Shown here: positions 32,911 to 38,247 of the stretch, in pieces | How the letters are laid out: each line of letters starts with the position of its first letter | Numbering within the stretch: the stretch's first letter is position 1 | Assembly: GCA_015233145.1 (NCBI GenBank) | Contig: JADFYI010000012.1 | Coordinates: 1-38,247, forward strand | Reading direction: 5' to 3' | Origin: Candidatus Omnitrophota bacterium | GTDB taxonomy: Bacteria; Omnitrophota; Gorgyraeia; Zapsychrales; Fredricksoniimonadaceae | DNA: 38,247 nt | Notes under the pieces: generated by a model | What the model was told of the DNA's origin: nothing | What the model saw: only the letters and a program-made list of their open reading frames with translations | Database searches by the model: none | Program-made: the position numbers and the translations under genes

Positions 32911-32982
32911 GTCGGTGCAGGACTCGAACCTGCGGCCCCTTGAATGTAAGTCAAGAGCTCTAACCAACTGAGCTAACCGACC
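32906..32982 (-). tRNA. tRNA-Val (anticodon TAC)
   Basis: The minus strand folds with acceptor GGTCGGT/ACCGACC, D-arm GCTC...GAGC, anticodon stem CTTGA/TCAAG with loop CTTACAT (anticodon TAC) and T-arm GCAGG-TTCGAGT-CCTGC. The discriminator is A, and the 3' CCA is encoded (32906-32908). Confidence 0.97.
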
Positions 32983-32998
32983 AGAAGCCTACTATTCT

Positions 32999-33751
32999 TC
33001 ACACCTTTGCCATTTCGTCAAGGATATTGAGCGCGGCGGAACGAGGGTCTTTGGCTTTGACAATGGGGCGGCCTACCACAAGAAAAGAAGACCCGCTCTT
33101 GACCGCAACAGCGGGGGTTTCCACGCGCTTTTGATCGCCGGCATCGCTATCTGCTGTACGGATGCCCGGCGTGACAAGAATAAAATCCCGGCCCAATTCA
33201 CGGCGCAGCATTGCTACTTCCTTTACAGAACTCACAACGCCGTCAAGCCCTGCGGCCTTGGCCAGTTGGGCGCGCTCCAAAACAAGGCGGGATGTTTCGG
33301 TGCTCGGCGCGTCACTTGTGAGCACGGTCACACCCACAAGCAGGGGTTTAGGAACTTTAAGCTCCTGGGCACGTTTGTTTGCGGCATCGGCCGCGGCCTT
33401 CATCATGTCCAACCCGCCCTGTGTGTGGACGGTCAGCATAAAAAGCGGCGTGAATTTTCCCATGGGCTTTCCGTCACCATCCAACGCATCATGGGGATGA
33501 ACACCCAATCCCACGGCTGAAGACACGGCATTGGCCACAGTATTGGGAATATCGTGAAATTTTAAATCCAAAAAAACTTTTTTCCCCTGCGCTTCAAGAT
33601 AACGCACAATAAAAGGGCCATACGCCACAAACAGCTGATACCCCACCTTGTAAATCTGAACCGCATCCCCCAGGGCGTCAACAATAATACGCGCCTCATC
33701 AAACGTGGGGACATCCAAGGCCAGGATCAATTTTTCTTTAGCGTTCTTCAT
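32999..33751 (-). CDS. pyrF: Orotidine 5'-phosphate decarboxylase
   Basis: PyrF converts OMP to UMP, the last step of de novo pyrimidine synthesis. The 250-residue protein has LALDVP with Asp13, Lys35 and the signature FLDLKFHDIPNTV with the catalytic Asp62-x-Lys64-x2-Asp67 array. The C-terminal VTPGIR and GRPI(V) phosphate-binding motifs are present. Its ATG overlaps the pyrD stop as ATGA, so it is the last gene of the pyr operon. Confidence 0.97.
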   Translation of the reverse strand: MKNAKEKLILALDVPTFDEARIIVDALGDAVQIYKVGYQLFVAYGPFIVRYLEAQGKKVFLDLKFHDIPNTVANAVSSAVGLGVHPHDALDGDGKPMGKFTPLFMLTVHTQGGLDMMKAAADAANKRAQELKVPKPLLVGVTVLTSDAPSTETSRLVLERAQLAKAAGLDGVVSSVKEVAMLRRELGRDFILVTPGIRTADSDAGDQKRVETPAVAVKSGSSFLVVGRPIVKAKDPRSAALNILDEMAKV

Positions 33752-34653
33752 CGTTTAATGCTCCCGATCAGTTCCCTGATATCCGTCATCCTGTTTTCCT
33801 TCATATAAGCCATGATGCCAATAAGCACTTCGAGCGGCGCCTTGGGATTAATAAAATTATAAGTGCCCACAGCCACCATGGAGGCGCCGGCAATCAGAAA
33901 CTCAAGAGCGTCATTGGCGTTTGTGATCCCGCCCATGCCGATAATCGGAATTTTAATTTTTGCGGCTGTTTCGCAAACCATTCTGACGGCAATCGGTCGA
34001 ATCGCAGGGCCGGAAAGCCCTCCGGTAAAGTTACCTATCCTGGAACAGCGCCTTTTGACATCAATGGACATGGCTGCAAACGTATTGACCATGCTCACCG
34101 CATCCGCGCCCGAAGCCTCCGCTGCCAGGGCAATCGCAGCGATATCCGTCACATTGGGAGAAAGTTTGGCAATCACGGGGTATTTGGAAATGCGCTTGAT
34201 CCGCCTTACAACCGAGGCTGTGGCCGCGGCATCCTGCGCCACTAAGACTTTTTTCTTCAAGTTCGGGCACGAAAGATTCAGTTCAATGGCTGCGATTTTC
34301 CCGGCGGCATTAAGCTTTTGGGCCATGAGCGCGAAATCGTTCTCGCTATGCGCGGAAATACTCACAATCACAGGGACACCCGTTTTCTTAAGCCCTGGGA
34401 GTTTTTTTGCAATAAAAACATCAATGCCCGGATTTTCAATGCCAATCGCATTAATCATGCCCGCAGGCGTTTCGCAGATTCTCCGGGGAGGATTCCCTTC
34501 CTGGGCCTTTAAGGTCACGGTTTTAGGGACGATGGCCCCCAGGCACCTGACTTCTTTGAGAGAATAGAGTTCCTCGCTGTGCCCGAACGTGCCCGAGGCC
34601 ACGGTCACAGGATTGGGAAAAACCGACTTTCCGATCTTTACAGCAATGTTCAT
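33748..34653 (-). CDS. pyrD: Dihydroorotate dehydrogenase, class 1B catalytic subunit
   Basis: PyrDB oxidises dihydroorotate to orotate and passes electrons through PyrK to NAD+. With the ATG at 34653 the protein has 301 residues; a TTG at 34665 is an alternative. The class 1 catalytic Cys is Cys129 in ELNLSCPN, not a Ser as in class 2. The N-terminal NPVTVASGTFG, INAIGIENPG and C-terminal IIGMGGITNANDALEF/GASMVAVGT motifs bind FMN. The presence of pyrK upstream confirms class 1B. It starts one base after the TSUP stop codon. Confidence 0.96.
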   Translation of the reverse strand: MNIAVKIGKSVFPNPVTVASGTFGHSEELYSLKEVRCLGAIVPKTVTLKAQEGNPPRRICETPAGMINAIGIENPGIDVFIAKKLPGLKKTGVPVIVSISAHSENDFALMAQKLNAAGKIAAIELNLSCPNLKKKVLVAQDAAATASVVRRIKRISKYPVIAKLSPNVTDIAAIALAAEASGADAVSMVNTFAAMSIDVKRRCSRIGNFTGGLSGPAIRPIAVRMVCETAAKIKIPIIGMGGITNANDALEFLIAGASMVAVGTYNFINPKAPLEVLIGIMAYMKENRMTDIRELIGSIKR

Positions 34654-34654
34654 G

Positions 34655-35014
34655 TCATTTCCCAAAAATCAATTTTAAGCCGGCCAAAAGCACCAGAACG
34701 CCAAACATTTTTTTTAACGTCGGCGCCGGAAGGGACTGGGCAAAATGCGCGCCCAAAACCGACCCGATCATCATGCCCAAAGACACTAAAAGCGCGACAT
34801 GCCAGTTAATATGCCCGGCCTTGAAATACATCCAGACCGCGAAAGCAAATGACGGTAAAAGAAGGGTTGCAAGCATCGTGCCCTGGGCCAAATGCTGGGA
34901 AAAACCAAACCCCAGGATCAAGGCCGGGACAATGATAATGCCTCCGCCGACACCAAACGCGCCGCCAATAATCCCGCCGGCAATCCCTAAAACAACAAGA
35001 AGAAAATAATACAT
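34655..35014 (-). CDS. Half-size TSUP (TauE/SafE-like) membrane protein
   Basis: The 119-residue protein is one TSUP repeat with about four membrane helices. The N-terminal GIAGGIIGGAFGVGGGIIIVPAL stretch is the hallmark Gly-rich motif of the family, and LAQGTMLATLLLPS is its second conserved segment. Full-length members have two such repeats, so this one may act as a dimer. TSUP proteins carry organic or sulfur-containing anions. Placed between pyrK (stop overlaps its ribosome site) and pyrD, it is in the pyr operon. A link to import or export of an acidic pyrimidine precursor is speculation. Confidence 0.85.
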   Translation of the reverse strand: MYYFLLVVLGIAGGIIGGAFGVGGGIIIVPALILGFGFSQHLAQGTMLATLLLPSFAFAVWMYFKAGHINWHVALLVSLGMMIGSVLGAHFAQSLPAPTLKKMFGVLVLLAGLKLIFGK

Positions 35015-35021
35015 GTCCCTC

Positions 35022-35798
35022 CTAAAAAATCACTTCATCCAAGGCAAACACCGGGCCGTCATGGCAAACGGTTTTGTACCCTTGTGTTGTCAGGATGGAA
35101 CAGCCCAGGCACGCGCCCAGGCCGCAGGCCATGACCTCTTCCATCGAGGCCTCGCCCTTTAACCCGCGCTCTTTGGCAAAGGAAGCCACGGCCGCAATCA
35201 TGGGTTTGGGGCCGCAGGCATAAATCAACGTAAACGGCGCCACTTCGATATTTTTAAAAAGCTCAGACACCCGGCCCTTCACGCCCACAGAGCCGTCATC
35301 CGTGGCCACAAAGGCCTCAACACCGTTTTTCTTAAACTCTGCCATGGAAAACGTATGCGCCCTGGCCCGACCGCCGTAAAGAAGCATTTTTCGGGCCTTG
35401 TGTTTTTTAAGGATATCGGAAAAAACCATAAACGGGGCAACGCCAATGCCGCCGGCCACAAAAACAATCTGCTGGACGCCTTTGCCTGGCATGGTAAACG
35501 GCTGGCCCAAAGGCCCCAGGACATCCAGCGTATCGTTTTTCTTTTTCCTGGCCAAAAGCTTTGACCCCCGGCCAACCGCTTCAAAAAAGATTTGAACCTG
35601 CCCCTTTTTAGCGCGGTACACGCTAAAAGGCCGGCGGAAAAAAGGCTCGAAGCCTTCGTTCACTCTAATATGGATAAACTGGCCAGGCTTGACCATTTTG
35701 GCCAGGGCCGGTGCCGACAGCGTTAAAAGATAATACGCGTCATTAACCTTTTGGTTAGCTATGACTTTTGCAGTTGTTTGAATTTGATGCATGCCCAT
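35022..35798 (-). CDS. pyrK: Dihydroorotate dehydrogenase electron-transfer subunit
   Basis: PyrK carries FAD and a [2Fe-2S] cluster that transfer electrons from PyrDB to NAD+. The 258-residue protein has FRRPFSVYR for FAD (about 54-62), VFVAGGIGVAPFM for NAD (about 112-124) and the four cluster cysteines Cys225, Cys230, Cys233 and Cys245 in CGLGACLGCS...VCHDGPVF. The ending VFALDEVIF is also typical. ATG 35798 is taken as start; ATG 35792 is also possible. It lies 8 bp after the LOG-family gene. Confidence 0.96.
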   Translation of the reverse strand: MGMHQIQTTAKVIANQKVNDAYYLLTLSAPALAKMVKPGQFIHIRVNEGFEPFFRRPFSVYRAKKGQVQIFFEAVGRGSKLLARKKKNDTLDVLGPLGQPFTMPGKGVQQIVFVAGGIGVAPFMVFSDILKKHKARKMLLYGGRARAHTFSMAEFKKNGVEAFVATDDGSVGVKGRVSELFKNIEVAPFTLIYACGPKPMIAAVASFAKERGLKGEASMEEVMACGLGACLGCSILTTQGYKTVCHDGPVFALDEVIF

Positions 35799-35806
35799 TT
35801 CTCAGC

Positions 35807-36286
35807 TTATTTCCCGCCTTCGGCACATTGCGTCACTATTCTAGCAAGAATCTTTCGGGCTTGAGAAATATTCTTGGCTTTAAGAAGGCCTTTGATTTTC
35901 CAGCCGCCCAGATTAATGACCGGACGCCCGTAAACACGGGCATAACAAATTTCTGATTCTGTGCCGTAGCTCCCGGGCAGGGCCACCACAACATCTGCCG
36001 AGGCGGCAATCATCACATTACGGGAAAAACCTATCGTGGAGGGCAACGCAATATCAACCCAGGGGTTGGCATCTGTTTTTTCGCGGCCCGGCAAAATGCC
36101 AATCGTAAGGCCGCCGGCCTCTTTGGCGCCACGGCAGGCTTCTGCCATCACACCCCCAAGGCCGCCGCACACCAGAACACAATCAAGCTCAGCCACCATC
36201 CGGCCGACAGCCCCGGCCAGTTTTGCAACCTTTTGGCCGCAGCTATGCGCGCCAACAACAGAAACCGTTATTTTTTGATTACGCAT
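35807..36286 (-). CDS. LOG/TIGR00725-family putative nucleotide phosphoribohydrolase
   Basis: From the ATG at 36286 the protein has 159 residues (a longer TTG start at 36304 is less likely). The ATG overlaps the pyrC end by 8 bp and has AGGA five bases upstream. GGLGGVM (41-47) and LPGSYGTESEI (103-113), plus Arg89-Asn90, match the LOG/lysine-decarboxylase-like Rossmann fold of enzymes that split nucleoside 5'-monophosphates into base and ribose 5-phosphate. The canonical PGGxGTxxE reads PGSYGTESE here. In a pyr operon it may trim or salvage nucleotides; the exact substrate is unknown. Confidence 0.9.
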   Translation of the reverse strand: MRNQKITVSVVGAHSCGQKVAKLAGAVGRMVAELDCVLVCGGLGGVMAEACRGAKEAGGLTIGILPGREKTDANPWVDIALPSTIGFSRNVMIAASADVVVALPGSYGTESEICYARVYGRPVINLGGWKIKGLLKAKNISQARKILARIVTQCAEGGK

Positions 36287-37562
36287 GCTGTTCCTGGTAA
36301 ACAACCTTACCTGCCGAAATCGTGGTCAAAACGCGGCCTTTAAGTTTCCAGCCGACAAACGGTGAGTTTTTGGATTTTGACACAAAGTCTTCGCGCTTCA
36401 CGATCCACTCCTTATCAACATCCACAATCACAAGGTCTGCGTCTTTACCTTCTGCAATTTGTCCTTTGTCCGACAAGCCCACAATACGCGCCGGCGCTGC
36501 GGAAAGCTTTTCAACAACCTGGGGCAAGGTCAAAACTCCGGGGATAACGAGCTCTTTCATGGCCAGGCCAAACGCGGTCTCAAGACCGATCAAACCCGGC
36601 GGCGCTATGTCAAACTCCACTTCTTTATCTTCATGCGTATGAGGAGCATGGTCTGTGGCAATGCAATCAATGGTGCCGTCTTTTAAGCCGGCCTTGATCG
36701 CCTCTACATCCTCTTTGGCACGTAACGGCGGCGCCACTTTGGTGGCGGTATCAAAACTCTTCACAGCCTCATCCGTCAGGGAAAAATGGTGCGGAGTGGC
36801 CTCAGCCGTCACCCCAATGCCCTGCTTTTTCGCGGCACGGATAAGATCAACCGACCGCGCACAGCTGACATGCATAAAATGAATCCTGGTTTTCAAATAA
36901 CACGCAAGCTCAATATCACGGGCAATAATAACAGTCTCGGCCAGAGTTGGATCGCCTTTAAGCCCCAACAGCGTTGAGTGATACCCCTCATTCATGACCC
37001 CCGGGCCTGTCAATGTGGGATCCTGACAATGCTGCATCACCACAAGCCCGGCCATATCCGCGTATTCCAGCGCGCGGCGCATGAGCCCTGCATTCATCAC
37101 AGACTTTCCGTCATCGGTCACTGCCAGGCATCCGGCACGTTTTAAATCCATCATTTCCGTTAACTGCGCGCCGTCGCGGTTTTTGGTAATGGCACCCACC
37201 GGATACACATGCACAAGCCCGGCCTTTTTCGCCCGTTCCAGCACAAACTCCACTTCCTGGGCTGTATCAATGGCAGGAGACGTGTTGGGCATGGCAAAAA
37301 TCGAAGTAAATCCCCCCTTGGCCGCGGCGCGCGAACCTGTCTCTATGGTTTCTTTATCTTCACGGCCAGGCTCGCGAAGGTGCACATGAAGGTCAACAAA
37401 CCCTGGGAGAATATTTTTTCCCGCGCCGTCAATCACTTGAGCGCCTTTAGGGTCAATTGCCTTGGCAATCTTGACGATCTTCCCGTCTTCAATCAAAATA
37501 TCCTGCGCCGATGGATTTTCGCCGTTAGCATTGATAATTTTAACATTTTTGATCAGCAGCAT
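36279..37562 (-). CDS. pyrC: Dihydroorotase
   Basis: PyrC closes carbamoyl aspartate to dihydroorotate. I chose the ATG at 37562 (427 residues) because AGAGGTG precedes it; the ORF could run upstream to 37700 but that stretch contains the leader and terminator. The N-terminal VDLHVHLREPG contains the His59-x-His61 metal pair, FAMPNTSP follows, and the C-terminal IATDHAPHTHEDK holds the conserved Asp and His. It is the class I, Aquifex/Bacillus-type dihydroorotase, often linked to PyrB. No pyrB, carAB or pyrE is in this operon, so these steps are encoded elsewhere. It heads the operon. Confidence 0.97.
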   Translation of the reverse strand: MLLIKNVKIINANGENPSAQDILIEDGKIVKIAKAIDPKGAQVIDGAGKNILPGFVDLHVHLREPGREDKETIETGSRAAAKGGFTSIFAMPNTSPAIDTAQEVEFVLERAKKAGLVHVYPVGAITKNRDGAQLTEMMDLKRAGCLAVTDDGKSVMNAGLMRRALEYADMAGLVVMQHCQDPTLTGPGVMNEGYHSTLLGLKGDPTLAETVIIARDIELACYLKTRIHFMHVSCARSVDLIRAAKKQGIGVTAEATPHHFSLTDEAVKSFDTATKVAPPLRAKEDVEAIKAGLKDGTIDCIATDHAPHTHEDKEVEFDIAPPGLIGLETAFGLAMKELVIPGVLTLPQVVEKLSAAPARIVGLSDKGQIAEGKDADLVIVDVDKEWIVKREDFVSKSKNSPFVGWKLKGRVLTTISAGKVVYQEQHA

Positions 37563-37574
37563 AATCACCTCTCT

Positions 37575-37617
37575 AAAAAAACAAATCCCTCTGCCCCGCC
37601 TTAAGCGGAACAAAGGG
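37575..37617 (-). terminator. Intrinsic terminator in the pyr leader (candidate attenuator)
   Basis: On the minus strand, 31 bases (37587-37617) fold into a stem of about 13 consecutive pairs (three of them G-T) with a small TTAAG loop, followed by a T-rich tract (37575-37586). It ends before the pyrC ribosome site, so it must be bypassed for pyrC to be transcribed. This is the classical position of an attenuator. Confidence 0.75.
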
Positions 37618-37648
37618 CCGTATGGACTTGAAACACTGACATTCTCAT
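37601..37648 (-). CDS. Putative pyr leader peptide
   Basis: A 15-codon ORF starts ATG AGA ATG and encodes MRMSVFQVHTALCSA. AAGGA lies eight bases before the ATG, a usable ribosome site. Its TAA stop falls in the apical loop of the terminator (37587-37617), so a translating ribosome would occupy the 5' arm of that stem and disrupt it. This resembles the translation-coupled arrangement of the enterobacterial pyrBI leader, although the sequence is not related. Expression is unproven. Confidence 0.4.
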   Translation of the reverse strand: MRMSVFQVHTALCSA

Positions 37649-37698
37649 GATGTAAATCCTTCCCAGCTTCACAGAGCCGAGTTAAAGGGCATTCATTC

Positions 37699-37719
37699 AA
37701 GTGGTTAAAAATACCACTT
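37699..37719. promoter_or_regulatory. Perfect palindrome over the pyr promoter (candidate operator)
   Basis: AAGTGGT (37699-37705) and ACCACTT (37713-37719) form 7-bp inverted arms around TAAAAAT, so the 21-bp site is a near-perfect dyad. It overlaps the -10 box and the likely transcript start, typical for a repressor-binding site. No matching regulator gene is recognised here. Confidence 0.55.
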
Positions 37720-37736
37720 TATCCTCTGTTTGTCAA
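37708..37736 (-). promoter_or_regulatory. Promoter of the pyr operon
   Basis: On the minus strand a perfect TTGACA (37731-37736) and TATTTT (37708-37713) are separated by 17 bp. The expected transcript start near 37701 gives a leader of about 140 bases before pyrC. Confidence 0.75.
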
Positions 37737-37740
37737 GCCA

Positions 37741-37955
37741 TTGGATTGGCACCTCCCAAAACAAAAAACATGTGTATTGACCTGCTTTAGCGTCGGTAAA
37801 GAAAACATCCTGTTGGGATTTCTGTTTGAAGAAAAGGGTTTCTCCATTTTCCTGTTTTTTTAGTCGCTTGCCATTTTTTAAGGTATACTTTAAATGATAG
37901 ACGCCACGGGAATTGTGGCCACATTTTAAAAAATATTAATATAATGAGGCATTTT
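37741..37955. other. Divergent intergenic region upstream of the secreted-protein gene
   Basis: No gene is visible. It is AT-rich and holds a small hairpin (GCCAC 37903-37907 with GTGGC 37915-37919). TATACT (37884-37889) and TATAAT (37940-37945) are possible -10 boxes for the plus-strand gene, but neither has a convincing -35 box. GAGG six bases before ATG 37956 is the ribosome site. Confidence 0.5.
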
Positions 37956-38247
37956 ATGCGTCCATTATTATTCCTGGTGATTGCATCTTTAGTCACGACA
38001 TCTTTCCCTGCTTTTGCGCAAAACCGGCACTACACGGTCACAAGTTATTACCCATCACCGACAGGAAATTACCAAAACCTTAATGTTAACCATGATCTCA
38101 ATGTTGCCAACAATGTTGGTATTGCCAGTGTTTTAAATACGAATAATCTGAATGTTGCGGGCGTTCTTGGAGTTAATGTCTTAAATATTACAGGAAGCCT
38201 TGGAGTAGGGACGCCTACCCCCCAGGCCAGGCTGGATATTCGGGGAA
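37956..38247 (+). CDS. Secreted protein, partial (runs off the right edge)
   Basis: The 97 visible codons begin with a clear signal peptide (MRPLLFLVIASLVTTSFPAFA, cleaved before QN). The mature part starts RHYTVTSYYPSPTGNYQNL and continues as Asn/Val/Gly-rich repeats (LNVNHDLNVANNVGIAS, then LNTNNLNVAGVLGVNVLNIT). It reaches a tail-fibre-like GVGTPTPQARLDIRG motif of the SGNVGIGT..P..KLDV kind. Such proteins are surface or adhesin-like, with beta-helical stalks and a chaperone or pilus-like C-terminus. Length and C-terminal domain are unknown. The GAGG element before the ATG confirms the start. Confidence 0.85.
   Translation, partial: MRPLLFLVIASLVTTSFPAFAQNRHYTVTSYYPSPTGNYQNLNVNHDLNVANNVGIASVLNTNNLNVAGVLGVNVLNITGSLGVGTPTPQARLDIRG

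Noticed and set aside
37563..37700. N-terminal extension of pyrC to 37700
   Set aside because: It reads through the leader ORF and terminator; the ATG at 37562 has a strong ribosome site and matches the family start.
37620..37700. PyrR-binding anti-antiterminator loop in the pyr leader
   Set aside because: I looked for the conserved UCC...GAGAGG-type loop and found no convincing match.
37787..37996. 69-codon minus-strand frame at the right edge
   Set aside because: It overlaps the signal peptide of the divergent gene, lacks a ribosome site and has no motif.

Overview
The window is a bacterial chromosome segment of moderate GC with Gram-negative-type housekeeping genes. Nearly every gene between 2176 and 30758 lies on the minus strand in tight, often overlapping arrays. 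The mix points to Candidatus Omnitrophota or a close PVC-superphylum relative, probably from a metagenome: a TPR-tailed GT-C membrane protein of the TMTC kind, B12-type radical SAM genes beside sugar genes, long coiled-coil proteins, and a secreted protein of the 'YYPSPTGNYQNL' type at the right edge. This placement is inference from gene style, because no rRNA or phylogenetic marker comparison was possible.

Layout. 1-2160 (+): a long coiled-coil protein whose 5' part appears broken by a one-base frameshift in an A-run. 2176-10022 (-): rpsU from a strong promoter and hairpin, then a DJ-1/PfpI protein, purH, a TPR-containing SGNH hydrolase, folC, mnmE and pabB (purine, folate and tRNA-modification functions). 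10101-11776 (-): an isoprenylcysteine-methyltransferase-like membrane protein and a P-II protein with a deleted T-loop. 11888-17953 (-): a TMTC-like TPR membrane protein, an NRAMP-related transporter paired with a soluble PRC/MgtE-N/CBS sensor, endonuclease III, a single-domain response regulator and a membrane-anchored nuclease. 17955-22612 (-): era, a PQ-loop protein, a PfkB kinase, YjbQ, a TPR protein, an aminotransferase and an Lrp/AsnC regulator. 22634-26127 (-): a secreted coiled-coil protein, a DnaQ-type exonuclease, a YkgJ-DUF2156 fusion and a small tRNA-binding protein. 26141-30758 (-): a glycan or lipid-glycan cluster (GT2, epimerase, B12 radical SAM, GT-C), divergent from a second GT-C-like gene on the plus strand (30899-32518). 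32519-32998: tRNA-Asp and tRNA-Val separated by strongly structured DNA. 32999-37562 (-): a pyrimidine operon in the order pyrC, LOG-family gene, pyrK, half-size TSUP gene, pyrDB, pyrF. 37956 to the right edge (+): the start of a secreted protein.

Most notable points. (1) The NRAMP-like transporter lacks the family's TM6 metal-binding Met and sits beside a membrane-free MgtE-type sensor, which suggests a regulated Mg2+ uptake pair. (2) The P-II protein keeps its nucleotide-binding and C-terminal motifs but has lost about 12 residues of the T-loop. (3) The pyr operon has a palindrome over its -10 box, a 15-codon leader ORF whose stop codon lies in the apical loop of an intrinsic terminator, and then the pyrC ribosome binding site; this has the architecture of translation-coupled attenuation. 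(4) The YkgJ-DUF2156 fusion and the structured inter-tRNA region also deserve a second look.
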